A stretch of DNA of 17,014 nucleotides, taken from contig JAGWVC010000086.1 of the NCBI GenBank assembly GCA_018971065.1, positions 1 through 17,014 of the forward strand, given 5' to 3'. The notes under the pieces are model-generated. The model ran no database searches, was not told where the DNA came from, and saw nothing but the letters and a program-made list of their open reading frames with translations. Each line of letters begins with the position of its first letter. The first letter of the stretch is position 1. Source of the DNA: Sphingomonadales bacterium. GTDB lineage: Bacteria; Pseudomonadota; Alphaproteobacteria; Sphingomonadales; Sphingomonadaceae. The position numbers and the translations under genes were made by a program. Shown one piece after another: positions 1 to 7,432 of this stretch.

Positions 1-1122
1 GGCACCCAGTCGCTGCACACCAACGCGCTCGACGAAGCGATCGCGCTGCCCACCGATTTCTCGGCGCGCATCGCCCGCAACACCCAGATCGTCATCCAGG
101 AAGAGACCGGCATGTGCAATGTCGTCGATCCGCTGGGCGGCTCCTACTACATCGAGTCGCTGACCAAGGAACTGGTGGACAAGGCGTGGGAAATCATCGA
201 GCGCGTCCAGTCCGAAGGCGGCATGGCCAAGGCCGTCGCCGCCGGCTGGCCCAAGGCGATGATCGAGGAAGCCGCCGCCGGCCGTCAGGCCCGCGTGGAC
301 AAGGGCGAGGACGTCATCGTCGGCGTCAACAAGTACCGCCTCGCCAGCGAGGACCAGCTCGAAACGCTCGAAGTCGATAACCACGCCGTCCGCGAAGGCC
401 AGATCGCCCGCCTCAAGGCCACCCGCGCCGCCCGCGACGAGGCCAAGTGCCGCGCCGCGCTCACCGCGCTCACCGAAGGCGCCAAGGCTGGCGGCAACCT
501 GCTGGCGCTGGCGGTCGATGCCGCCCGCGAACGCGCCACGCTCGGCGAAATTTCGGACGCGATGGAAGCCGTTTTCGGCCGCTATGGCACCCAGCCGGTG
601 CCGGTGAAGGGCATCTACGGCAGCGCCTACGCCGGTGACAGCCGCTACCAGCAAGTGCTCGATGGTGTCGAAGCCGTCAGCCGCCGTCTCGGCCGCCAGC
701 CCCGCCTGCTTGTCGCCAAGATGGGTCAGGACGGCCACGATCGCGGCGCCAACGTCATCGCCTCGGCCTTCTCCGACATGGGCTTCGACGTCACCTCCGG
801 CCCGCTGTTCCAGACCCCCGAGGAAGCCTGCAAGCTCGCGCTCGAAGCCGGCGTCGATGCGGTTGGCGCCTCGTCGCTGGCCGCCGGCCACAAGACGCTG
901 ATCCCGGCGCTGATCGGCCTGCTCAAGGAAGCCGGCCGCCCCGACATCAAGGTCGTCGCCGGCGGCGTCATCCCGCCGCAGGACTACGATTACCTGCGCG
1001 AATCGGGCGTCCAGGGCATCTACGGCCCGGGCAGCAACGTGGTCGAATGCGCGGCGGATATGCTGCGCCTGCTTGGCCACAACATGCCGCCGGTCGGCTC
1101 CGAACTCGAAGCTGCCCGCTAA
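1..1122 (+). CDS. scpA: Methylmalonyl-CoA mutase, catalytic subunit (5' truncated by window)
   Basis: Adenosylcobalamin-dependent isomerase that converts (R)-methylmalonyl-CoA to succinyl-CoA, the last step of the propionyl-CoA route. The reading frame is open from base 1, so only about the C-terminal 373 residues are present; the family is usually about 710-720 residues. The first residues (GTQSLHTNALDEAIALP) belong to the end of the substrate-binding TIM barrel. The C-terminal cobalamin-binding domain is complete: DGHDRG at bases 730-747 supplies the His that is the lower axial cobalt ligand (the DxHxxG signature), followed by the SSL and AGGVIPP motifs in the expected order. The stop is 2 bp before the next start, so it heads the visible operon with DUF3445, bioB and pccA. 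The matching carboxylase beta subunit is presumably upstream, outside the window. Identification is secure. Confidence 0.97.
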   Translation, partial: GTQSLHTNALDEAIALPTDFSARIARNTQIVIQEETGMCNVVDPLGGSYYIESLTKELVDKAWEIIERVQSEGGMAKAVAAGWPKAMIEEAAAGRQARVDKGEDVIVGVNKYRLASEDQLETLEVDNHAVREGQIARLKATRAARDEAKCRAALTALTEGAKAGGNLLALAVDAARERATLGEISDAMEAVFGRYGTQPVPVKGIYGSAYAGDSRYQQVLDGVEAVSRRLGRQPRLLVAKMGQDGHDRGANVIASAFSDMGFDVTSGPLFQTPEEACKLALEAGVDAVGASSLAAGHKTLIPALIGLLKEAGRPDIKVVAGGVIPPQDYDYLRESGVQGIYGPGSNVVECAADMLRLLGHNMPPVGSELEAAR

Positions 1123-1124
1123 GC

Positions 1125-1931
1125 ATGGCGTTCGGCTTCTCCGTCGAAGCGCTCCTTCCCACCGCACGGGTCTCCGGCCCGCTGCGGATGGGGCTGGTGC
1201 GCCTGTCGGAGGAGGAATGGCGCGATCCGAACCCGGACTGCGCCGCCCGCGCCGCCACCTTCGATGCGGTGCCCGATGCCGTTCAGGTCCTCCCCGGCAG
1301 CGAAGCCGCGGTTGCGGAGCTGGGGGAACTGGTCGGCGTCGATGGCGACCTTGCCGCCATCGCCCGCGCCACCCACGAAGACTGGTGCCTGCTCACCCAG
1401 GCCGAACCGGGTGGCACCTTCAACCTCGTTGCCGGTGCAGTCGCCTATCCCACCGAATGGCACCTCACCGACAAGATCGGCAAGCCCGTCCACGCTGTCC
1501 ACCAGCCCACCCACGGGTTCGCCGAAACGCTGGCTGATCCGGTTGCGAAGTTCATGGACGGCCTGCAGGCGCGCAACCTGTTCGGCCGCACCAACATGTT
1601 CGTGCTCGCCAGCCGCGATCACCGCTATATGCCCACTACACCGCTGGCCGAGCGCTTCAGCCACGTGACGGCTGAAAACGCCGGCGAAACGCTGTTCATC
1701 CGCTGCGAACGCGAAACCCTGCGGCGCCTGTTCAACAGCCGCGCCATCGCCTTCGGCATCGGCATCTACCGCGCCCCGCTGGCCAACCTGTCGAACGAAA
1801 ACCTCGCCCGCGTCGCCCAATCGCTCACCGGCTTCCTGCCGGGCGAAACCGAGCGCCGCGGCGTCCAGCATTACGCGCCCGCGCTTTCCGGCTATATCGA
1901 ACGCCGCCTTGGCAGTAAGGCCGCCGCATGA
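1125..1931 (+). CDS. DUF3445 protein, heme-dependent oxidative N-demethylase alpha-like
   Basis: 268 residues. I place it in DUF3445 (heme-dependent oxidative N-demethylase, HDOD) from [12 protein letters not shown] near the N-terminus, the central [17 protein letters not shown] stretch and the C-terminal [14 protein letters not shown] followed by [13 protein letters not shown]. Characterised HDOD alpha subunits act on dimethylamine together with beta, gamma and delta subunits; none of those partners is next to this gene, so a stand-alone role or another substrate is possible. The ATG at 1125 is chosen because it lies 2 bp after the mutase stop and starts just before the conserved region; a longer in-frame start at 1047 would sit inside the mutase gene. 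Its stop overlaps the bioB start (ATGA), indicating translational coupling. Why a demethylase-like protein sits in a propionate/biotin operon is unexplained. Confidence 0.8.
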   Translation: MAFGFSVEALLPTARVSGPLRMGLVRLSEEEWRDPNPDCAARAATFDAVPDAVQVLPGSEAAVAELGELVGVDGDLAAIARATHEDWCLLTQAEPGGTFNLVAGAVAYPTEWHLTDKIGKPVHAVHQPTHGFAETLADPVAKFMDGLQARNLFGRTNMFVLASRDHRYMPTTPLAERFSHVTAENAGETLFIRCERETLRRLFNSRAIAFGIGIYRAPLANLSNENLARVAQSLTGFLPGETERRGVQHYAPALSGYIERRLGSKAAA

Positions 1932-2974
1932 CCGACATCACCACCCCCCGTACCGACTGGACCCGCGACGAGATCGCCGCGCTGTTCGACCTGCCGTTCA
2001 CCGAGCTGGTCTACCGCGCCGCCGAAGTGCATCGCCAGTCGTTCGATCCCGCTGAAGTCCAGCTCTCCACCCTGCTGTCGATCAAGACCGGCGGCTGCGC
2101 CGAAGACTGCGGCTACTGCTCGCAAAGCCAGAGCGCCGATGCCGGCGTCAAGGCCACCAAGCTGATGCAGGTGCAGGAAGTGCTGCAATCCGCCGCCCGC
2201 GCCAAGGATCAGGGTAGCACCCGCTTCTGCATGGGCGCCGCCTGGCGCAACCCCAAGGACCGCGACATGTCCGCCATCATCGAGATGGTGCAGGGCGTGC
2301 GCGCGATGGGCCTCGAAACCTGCATGACGCTCGGCATGCTCGAACCGCATCAGGCCGACCAACTGGCCGAAGCCGGCCTCGACTACTACAACCACAACAT
2401 CGACACCTCGCCCGAACGCTATGGCGAGGTCATCACCACCCGCACGATGGACGACCGGCTCGATACGCTCGGCGAAGTCCGCCGCGCCGGCATCAACGTG
2501 TGCAGCGGCGGCATCGTCGGCATGGGCGAAACCCGCGCCGACCGCGTCGGCTTCATCCACACGCTGGCCACGCTCCCCAGCCACCCGCAGTCGGTCCCGG
2601 TCAACGCGCTTGTCCCGGTGAAGGGCACGGTGCTGGGCGACATGCTGGCCGATACCCCGCTGGCCAAGATCGACGACGTCGAATTCGTCCGCACTGTCGC
2701 CGTCGCCCGCATCACCATGCCCGCCTCGATGGTCCGCCTCTCGGCAGGCCGCGAGAGCATGTCCGAGATGACCCAGGCGATGTGCTTCCTGACGGGTGCC
2801 AACTCCATCTTCACCGGCGACAAGCTGCTGACCGCTCCCAATGCGGGTGACGACAACGACGCCGCGATGTTCGCGCGGCTGGGCTTGCGCGCGATGGCCG
2901 TGCAACAAACCGAAGCCGAAGTGGCCGCGCTCAACATGCCCAAGGGCTGCGTCAAGCTGGAGGCGATGGGGTGA
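1928..2974 (+). CDS. bioB: Biotin synthase
   Basis: Radical-SAM enzyme that inserts sulfur into dethiobiotin to form biotin. The 348 residues match the family length. The [4Fe-4S]/SAM motif is [13 protein letters not shown], with C57, C61 and C64 in the CxxxCxxC spacing. The cysteines expected to hold the auxiliary [2Fe-2S] cluster are also visible: C101 ([10 protein letters not shown]), C132 (ETCMTLGML) and C192 (NVCSGGI). The substrate-pocket stretches [11 protein letters not shown] and MVRLSAGRE are intact. The start overlaps the DUF3445 stop by 4 bp, and its stop overlaps the next start as GTGA. No other bio genes are seen here. Its place two genes before the biotin-dependent carboxylase subunit suggests that cofactor supply is matched to pccA demand (inference). 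Confidence 0.97.
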   Translation: MTDITTPRTDWTRDEIAALFDLPFTELVYRAAEVHRQSFDPAEVQLSTLLSIKTGGCAEDCGYCSQSQSADAGVKATKLMQVQEVLQSAARAKDQGSTRFCMGAAWRNPKDRDMSAIIEMVQGVRAMGLETCMTLGMLEPHQADQLAEAGLDYYNHNIDTSPERYGEVITTRTMDDRLDTLGEVRRAGINVCSGGIVGMGETRADRVGFIHTLATLPSHPQSVPVNALVPVKGTVLGDMLADTPLAKIDDVEFVRTVAVARITMPASMVRLSAGRESMSEMTQAMCFLTGANSIFTGDKLLTAPNAGDDNDAAMFARLGLRAMAVQQTEAEVAALNMPKGCVKLEAMG

Positions 2975-3276
2975 TTTCAAACAGCAGCACCCCCGCTCCG
3001 TCCGCCCTGAGCTTGTCGAAGGGCCGCCCTTTTCTTGGCGACGAACGCGTGCTCGACGTCCACTGCGACGAGGACCGGCTGGTCGTGGACCTGATGGATG
3101 GGCGCACCATCGCCGTGCCGCTCGCCTGGTATCCGCGCCTGCTCCACGCCGCCCCCGAAGCCCGCGCCCATTGGGAAAGGTGCGGCGGTGGCTATGGTAT
3201 CCACTGGCCGGAGATCGACGAGGACTTGTCCACCGAAGGGCTGCTGCTCGGCGCGCCGGCGCCGAAGGCGGCTTGA
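2971..3276 (+). CDS. DUF2442 domain protein with repeat-derived N-terminus
   Basis: 101 residues read from a GTG that overlaps the bioB stop (GTGA). From about residue 26 on ([19 protein letters not shown], then [14 protein letters not shown], and [14 protein letters not shown] near the end) it matches the compact DUF2442 fold, a family of unknown function often found near toxin-antitoxin-like genes. The first 25 residues include [11 protein letters not shown], which is simply the translation of a dispersed repeat also present at 8369-8405. An alternative start is the GTG at 3049, which would remove the repeat-coded leader and give about 75 residues, close to a typical DUF2442 length. The sequence cannot decide between these starts; coupling to bioB favours 2971. 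No cellular role can be assigned. Confidence 0.7.
   Translation: MISNSSTPAPSALSLSKGRPFLGDERVLDVHCDEDRLVVDLMDGRTIAVPLAWYPRLLHAAPEARAHWERCGGGYGIHWPEIDEDLSTEGLLLGAPAPKAA
2998..3036. repeat. Dispersed short repeat, copy 1 (GAGCTTGTCGAAG core)
   Basis: The 17-bp core CCTGAGCTTGTCGAAGG at 3006-3022 is identical to 8374-8390, and the flanks are nearly identical (GTCCGC versus GCCCGT before it, CCGCCCTTTTCTTG versus CCGTCCTTTTCCTG after it). From general knowledge, this element recurs in many sphingomonad genomes and produces SLSKG or PELVEG peptides when translated. Here it lies within the 5' end of the DUF2442 reading frame. Confidence 0.75.
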
Positions 3277-3491
3277 TGACCGACGATGCAATCCGGGGAT
3301 TCCGAGCGTTCGCTTGGGGATGGTCGGTGTTGATGGGCTTACAACTCATCTACGCCATGATTTTCGGCGTTCTTCAAGGCGGGCACGGTGTCGCTAGTTA
3401 TCGAGCCACGCAGCCTTTCAGGTTTTGGTTCAATTGGATGTTAGGGGCTTGTTCGGTTTGGATAAGCCTTTGGTATGCGCTTTCGAAATAG
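3276..3491 (+). CDS. Small two-helix membrane protein, unknown function
   Basis: 71 residues ([17 protein letters not shown]...). Two hydrophobic segments are visible, about residues 13-33 (centred on VLMGLQLIYAMIFGVL) and about residues 48-68 (centred on WFNWMLGACSVWISLWYAL), joined by a polar loop. I do not recognise a family. The ATG overlaps the DUF2442 stop as ATGA and the pccA start follows 8 bp after the stop, so the gene is woven into the operon. Its base composition is clearly more AT-rich than its neighbours (runs such as TTCAGGTTTTGGTTCAATTG), and codon use is far less C/G-biased at third positions. This suggests recent acquisition or a gene under weak codon selection. It is short, so coding status rests on length, overlap geometry and the membrane pattern. 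Confidence 0.6.
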   Translation: MTDDAIRGFRAFAWGWSVLMGLQLIYAMIFGVLQGGHGVASYRATQPFRFWFNWMLGACSVWISLWYALSK

Positions 3492-3499
3492 GTGGTTTG

Positions 3500-5521
3500 A
3501 TGTTCAAGAAAATCCTCATCGCCAATCGTGGTGAAATCGCCTGCCGCGTCATTAAGACCGCGCGCCGCATGGGCATCCAGACCGTCGCCGTCTATTCCGA
3601 CGCGGACGCCCGCGCGCCGTTCGTGCAGATGGCCGATGAAGCCGTCCACATCGGCCCGTCGCCCGCCGCGCAAAGCTACCTGATCGCCGACAAGATCATC
3701 GCCGCCTGCAAGCAGACCGGCGCCGAAGCGGTCCACCCCGGCTACGGCTTCCTCTCGGAGCGCACCAGCTTCGCCGAAGCGCTCGCCGCCGAAGGCATCG
3801 AGTTCATCGGACCCCCGGTGAACGCCATCGCCGCGATGGGCGACAAGATCGAATCGAAGAAGCTCGCCAAGGCCGCCGGCGTCAACGTCGTCCCCGGCTT
3901 CGTCGGTGAGATCGAGGATACCGAACACGCCGTCCGCATCTCGAACGAGATCGGCTACCCGGTGATGATGAAGGCATCGGCCGGCGGCGGCGGCAAGGGT
4001 ATGCGCCTCGCCTACGACGAGAAGGACGTGCGCGAAGGCTTCGAGGCCACCAAGCGCGAGGGCCTGAACTCCTTCGGCGACGACCGCGTGTTCATCGAGA
4101 AGTTCATCCTCAACCCCCGCCACATCGAGATCCAGATCCTCGGCGACAAGCACGGCAACATCTTGTATCTCAACGAGCGCGAATGCAGCATCCAGCGCCG
4201 CCACCAGAAGGTGGTTGAGGAAGCGCCGTCGCCGTTCGTCACCCCCAAGATGCGCAAGGCGATGGGCGAACAGTGCGTCGCGCTCAGCCGCGCCGTCGGC
4301 TACTACAGCGCCGGCACCGTCGAATTGATCGTCAGCGGCGCCGATCCGACAGGCGAATCGTTCTACTTCCTCGAAATGAACACCCGCCTCCAGGTCGAAC
4401 ACCCGGTCACCGAAGCGATCACCGGCGTCGATCTGGTCGAGCAGATGATCCGCGTCGCCGCCGGTGAAAAGCTCGCCCTCACGCAGGATGACGTCAAGAT
4501 CGACGGCTGGGCGATCGAGAACCGCGTCTACGCCGAAGACCCCTATCGCGGCTTCCTGCCCAGCACCGGCCGCCTCGTCCGCTACAACCCGCCGGTCGCC
4601 GGCTGGACCGATGACGGACAGGAAAACGGCCGCCGTGGCGTTGACGGCATCCGCGTCGATGACGGCGTCTACGAAGGCGGCGAAGTCAGCATGTTCTACG
4701 ACCCGATGATCGCCAAGCTGGTCACCTGGGGTGAAACCCGCGACGAAGCGGCCGACAAGCAGATCGCCGCGCTCGACGCGTTCGAGATCGAGGGCCTTGG
4801 CCACAACATCGATTTCGTCTCCGCCATCATGCAGCACCCGCGCTTCCGTTCGGGCGAACTGACCACCGGCTTCATCGCCGAGGAATACCCCGAGGGCTTC
4901 CACGGCGCCGCCACCAGCGACGAATTGAAGGCGAAGTTGGCTGCCATTGCCGGCTTCGTCGCCTCGGCCCGCGCCGATCGCGCCCGTCAGGTCGATGGCC
5001 AGCTTGCCCGCAACCTTGATGCCCCCGGCGAATGGTCGGTCAAGATCGGCGACCGGCGCTTCGCCGTCGAGGTCAGCGAGGAAGCGGTCACCGTCGATGG
5101 CGTCGATCTCGACCTCTCGCTCGAATACACCCCGGGCGACCGGCTGGTGGAAGCCGAATTCGCCGACGAAGCCCTCGCCGTCCGCATCGAGCCGACCCGC
5201 ACCGGCCTGAAGATGACCACGCGCGGCGCGATCCACGCGGTGCAGATTCTGCCGCTGCGCGTCGCCCCGCTGGCCGATCACATGATCGAAAAGGTCCCGC
5301 CGGATCTCTCGAAGTACCTGATCTGCCCGATGCCCGGCCTGCTCGTCTCGCTCAACGTGGCCGAAGGCGACAAGGTCGAGGCCGGCCAGCCGCTCGCGGT
5401 GGTCGAGGCGATGAAGATGGAAAACATCCTCCGCGCCGAAAAGTCCGCCACGGTGAAGAAGGTCAACGCCAAGGCCGGCGAAAGCCTCGCCGTGGATGCC
5501 ATCATCCTCGAACTGGAATGA
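3500..5521 (+). CDS. pccA: Propionyl-CoA carboxylase alpha subunit (biotin carboxylase + biotin carrier)
   Basis: 673 residues. It uses ATP and bicarbonate to carboxylate biotin; the beta subunit then transfers the carboxyl group to propionyl-CoA, giving methylmalonyl-CoA. Domains in order: biotin carboxylase N-terminal domain (FKKILIANRGEIACRV), ATP-grasp with glycine loop GGGGKG at 162-167 and EMNTRLQVEH at 292-301, biotin carboxylase C-terminal domain, a linker matching the BT domain of acyl-CoA carboxylases, and a C-terminal biotinyl domain with VVEAMKMEN in which K639 is the biotinylated lysine, 34 residues from the end. The BT linker and the mutase in the same operon favour propionyl-CoA over methylcrotonyl- or acetyl-CoA carboxylase. 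The ATG at 3500 is chosen because MFKKILIANRG is the family start; an in-frame start at 3425 lies inside the preceding gene. The stop overlaps the next gene as ATGA. Confidence 0.93.
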   Translation: MFKKILIANRGEIACRVIKTARRMGIQTVAVYSDADARAPFVQMADEAVHIGPSPAAQSYLIADKIIAACKQTGAEAVHPGYGFLSERTSFAEALAAEGIEFIGPPVNAIAAMGDKIESKKLAKAAGVNVVPGFVGEIEDTEHAVRISNEIGYPVMMKASAGGGGKGMRLAYDEKDVREGFEATKREGLNSFGDDRVFIEKFILNPRHIEIQILGDKHGNILYLNERECSIQRRHQKVVEEAPSPFVTPKMRKAMGEQCVALSRAVGYYSAGTVELIVSGADPTGESFYFLEMNTRLQVEHPVTEAITGVDLVEQMIRVAAGEKLALTQDDVKIDGWAIENRVYAEDPYRGFLPSTGRLVRYNPPVAGWTDDGQENGRRGVDGIRVDDGVYEGGEVSMFYDPMIAKLVTWGETRDEAADKQIAALDAFEIEGLGHNIDFVSAIMQHPRFRSGELTTGFIAEEYPEGFHGAATSDELKAKLAAIAGFVASARADRARQVDGQLARNLDAPGEWSVKIGDRRFAVEVSEEAVTVDGVDLDLSLEYTPGDRLVEAEFADEALAVRIEPTRTGLKMTTRGAIHAVQILPLRVAPLADHMIEKVPPDLSKYLICPMPGLLVSLNVAEGDKVEAGQPLAVVEAMKMENILRAEKSATVKKVNAKAGESLAVDAIILELE

Positions 5522-6300
5522 CCTTCGCATCGGTTCTGGCGAGCGCGCAGCCCCGGGAAACCGGCTTCGCGCTCGCCGTCCCCACAAGCTGGCATCAGGG
5601 CCGCACCGCCTATGGCGGCTTCTCGGCCGCGCTGTGTCTCGCCGCCGCCACGCAGGCGGGCGATGTGCTGCCCCCCTTGCGCAGCGCCACCTTCAGCATG
5701 ATCGCGCCGGTAGCCGGCGATGCCACGGTCAGCGCTGAAATCGTCCGCCGGGGCCGCAACGCCACCTGGGCCGAAGCCCGCATCCATTCCGGCGGCAGCC
5801 TGGCGTTCACCGCCAGCCTCGTGTTCATGGGGCCGGTTGCGTCCAGCCTCCACCGCAACGATCGCCCGGTGCCTGACGATCTCGTTCCGCTCGATAGCGC
5901 CCGTGCCGTCACCTACACCCAGTACACCCCGGCGTTCCTGCGCGAACACATCGACAGCCGCCACGCGCTGACCCCGTCCCCCGAACCGCGCCCCGAAATG
6001 TGCCGCTGGCTCCGCCTCAACCAGCGCGGCGGCCTCGATGCGATGCTCGAACTGGTCCTGCTTGGCGATGCGCTGCCGCCCGGCGTGCTGCCGCTGATGA
6101 ACCCCGGCGTGCCGGTCAGCACCATGCACTGGCAGATCAACCTGCTCACCGCCGCCCCGCAAACCCGCGACGGCTGGTATCTGCTGCGCTCGGTGGGCGA
6201 TTATGCCGAAGCCGGCTGTTCCAGCCAGCGCATGGCGATCTGGAACACCGATGGCCAGCCGATCATGGCCGGCCTCCAGTCGGTCGCGCTGTTTGGCTAG
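5518..6300 (+). CDS. TesB-like acyl-CoA thioesterase (tandem hotdog)
   Basis: 260 residues, the size of a double-hotdog acyl-CoA thioesterase. The N-terminal half shows WHQGRTAYGGFSAALCLAAA, the usual hotdog helix that follows the short TesB-like leader. The C-terminal half contains STMHWQINLL and SSQRMAIWNTDGQPIMAG, the typical thioesterase end, where the polar active-site residue precedes a strand ending in Q. It would hydrolyse acyl-CoA to free acid plus CoA; in this operon it may relieve propionyl- or methylmalonyl-CoA build-up or salvage CoA (inference). The start is the ATG overlapping the pccA stop; a longer frame from 5032 is an overlap artefact. Its TAG stop shares CTAG with the stop of the convergent gene. 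Substrate chain length cannot be read from sequence. Confidence 0.8.
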   Translation: MTFASVLASAQPRETGFALAVPTSWHQGRTAYGGFSAALCLAAATQAGDVLPPLRSATFSMIAPVAGDATVSAEIVRRGRNATWAEARIHSGGSLAFTASLVFMGPVASSLHRNDRPVPDDLVPLDSARAVTYTQYTPAFLREHIDSRHALTPSPEPRPEMCRWLRLNQRGGLDAMLELVLLGDALPPGVLPLMNPGVPVSTMHWQINLLTAAPQTRDGWYLLRSVGDYAEAGCSSQRMAIWNTDGQPIMAGLQSVALFG

Positions 6301-7289
6301 CGCTTCGCCGCAAACCGCTCAGCCGGCCCCTCATAATGCCGGCGCGGGTTCGCCACGAACATCAGCTCCAGGTCGCCCTCGCTCGCCCCCGCCGCGCGCA
6401 GTGCCGGGATCACGTCCTCGTGGATGTGCAGGTAATGGTGCTGCGGCATCACCCGGTTGTAGTCGGCCACGCTGGGAAAGAAGTCCGACCACGCGCAGCA
6501 GTCATGCCCCAGCGCCATCGATCCGGCATAACCCCGGCGGCACAACTCGGCGATCGTCGCCACGCGCTCCTCGGCGGTAATCGTGAAGTTGATGCCGAAC
6601 CGGTCCATCCCCAGCAGCGATCCCCGGTCCGCTACCTTAATCAGGTAATCGATGTCGGTCGAATCCCCGCAATGGCCGATCACCACATCGCGCAAGTCCA
6701 CGCCCTCGCTCGCCAGCAGGTCCTGCACCAGCAACCCGCTGCCGGTCTGCGGCGCGGTGTGGACGGTGATCGGCGTCCCGGTCAGCACATTGGCCTGCGC
6801 GATCGCGCGCATCACCCGCTCCACGCCCTTCGTCATCCCCGGCATGTCGATCGCGCACTTCAGCTCGCCGGCCTTGATCGCGGTCCCGGCGATGCCCTCG
6901 CGGATGTCCTTCAGGAAAATCGCCAGCATCGGCTCGGGCACGTCGCACAGCAGCCCCGGCCCGGTGAACTGGAACGGCTGCGGCACGTCGTTGAAGGTGT
7001 ACACGCCCGTCGAAACGATGATGTTCAATTTGGTCCGCTCGGCCACCTTGGCCACGGCGGGAATATAGCGGCCCAGCCCCAGCACGGTCAGGTCCACGAT
7101 CGTGTCGATCCCGCTCGCCTTCAGCGCATCCAGCCGCGCCACGGCGTCGTCGATGGTCTGCTCGGAGAAGAAATCCGGCCGATAGTTCAGAACATATTCG
7201 GCATCCATCAGGAAGATGTGCTCGTGGATCAGCACCTTGCCCAGTGCGCTCGCGTCGATCGGGCCTCGCACCGTCTGGACCATTGCCAT
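6297..7289 (-). CDS. Phosphotriesterase-family metal-dependent hydrolase
   Basis: 330 residues in the amidohydrolase superfamily, phosphotriesterase (PTE) group, whose members include lactonases, phosphotriesterases and unassigned esterases. All expected metal ligands are visible: H22 and H24 (LIHEH), K144 (ELKCAID, candidate carboxylated bridging lysine), H177 (ITVHTA), H206 (VIGHCGDSTD) and D263 (LGHDCC). The terminal FVANPRRHYE also fits the family. The start at 7289 is preferred over 7355 because GAGGAG lies 8 nt upstream and MVQTVRGPI is the normal family N-terminus. It is transcribed divergently from the SDR at 7433 under the shared dyad at 7338-7382, and ends tail to tail with the thioesterase. 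Real substrate unknown; a lactone or ester produced in the neighbouring pathway is a reasonable guess. Confidence 0.85.
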   Translation of the reverse strand: MAMVQTVRGPIDASALGKVLIHEHIFLMDAEYVLNYRPDFFSEQTIDDAVARLDALKASGIDTIVDLTVLGLGRYIPAVAKVAERTKLNIIVSTGVYTFNDVPQPFQFTGPGLLCDVPEPMLAIFLKDIREGIAGTAIKAGELKCAIDMPGMTKGVERVMRAIAQANVLTGTPITVHTAPQTGSGLLVQDLLASEGVDLRDVVIGHCGDSTDIDYLIKVADRGSLLGMDRFGINFTITAEERVATIAELCRRGYAGSMALGHDCCAWSDFFPSVADYNRVMPQHHYLHIHEDVIPALRAAGASEGDLELMFVANPRRHYEGPAERFAAKR

Positions 7290-7297
7290 CTTCCCGT

Positions 7298-7303
7298 CTC
7301 CTC
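7298..7303 (-). promoter_or_regulatory. Ribosome binding site fixing the PTE-family start
   Basis: On the minus strand GAGGAG precedes the ATG at 7289 by 8 nt. This choice of start makes the divergent gap exactly 143 bp, the same as at the second divergent promoter region. Confidence 0.7.
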
Positions 7304-7310
7304 TGCCGCG

Positions 7311-7316
7311 ATCATC
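7311..7316 (-). promoter_or_regulatory. Possible -10 box for the PTE-family gene
   Basis: Reads GATGAT on the minus strand, 22-27 nt beyond the GGTCAAG arm of the dyad. The other three promoter directions have TAGNNT at 21-26 nt instead, so this is the weakest of the four and is proposed only by position. Confidence 0.3.
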
Positions 7317-7337
7317 GCCGCCAAGGCACTTATGCGC

Positions 7338-7382
7338 CTTGACCGATCGGGACAACCGGGGGAACTGTCGTGATCGGTCAAG
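7338..7382. promoter_or_regulatory. Dyad operator A in divergent promoter region
   Basis: A perfect 11-bp inverted repeat: CTTGACCGATC at 7338-7348 and GATCGGTCAAG at 7372-7382, separated by 23 bp. Inside the spacer GAC (7351-7353) and GTC (7367-7369) continue the symmetry, so each half-site is CTTGACCGATC-N2-GAC, with two GAC triplets 10 bp (one helical turn) apart. The left arm begins 49 bp from the PTE-family start and the right arm ends 51 bp from the SDR start. The same layout recurs at 12354-12398. The arms lie just upstream of the -10-like boxes, where the -35 would be, so they are placed to be bound by an activator or repressor serving both directions. The regulator is not encoded in this window; two contacts one turn apart would suit an AraC-type protein, but that is a guess. 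Confidence 0.85.
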
Positions 7383-7402
7383 CGATGCCGCCCCGCCGCA
7401 AC

Positions 7403-7408
7403 TAGGCT
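7403..7408 (+). promoter_or_regulatory. Candidate -10 box (TAGGCT) for SDR operon
   Basis: TAGGCT, part of CTAG at 7402-7405, starts 21 nt after the GGTCAAG arm of dyad A. TAGCGT and TAGTTT occupy the same offset in the second region, so the box fits a TANNNT -10. Transcription would start around 7415, close to the RBS AGGGAGA at 7423-7429 and the ATG at 7433. Confidence 0.5.
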
Positions 7409-7432
7409 CGCGCGGGTACGAAAGGGAGAACG

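Noticed and set aside
3398..5587. 729-residue minus-strand open frame opposite pccA
   Set aside because: Low-complexity composition (Asp/Ala/Gly/Val/Arg) and exact overlap with a textbook biotin carboxylase subunit make it a shadow frame.
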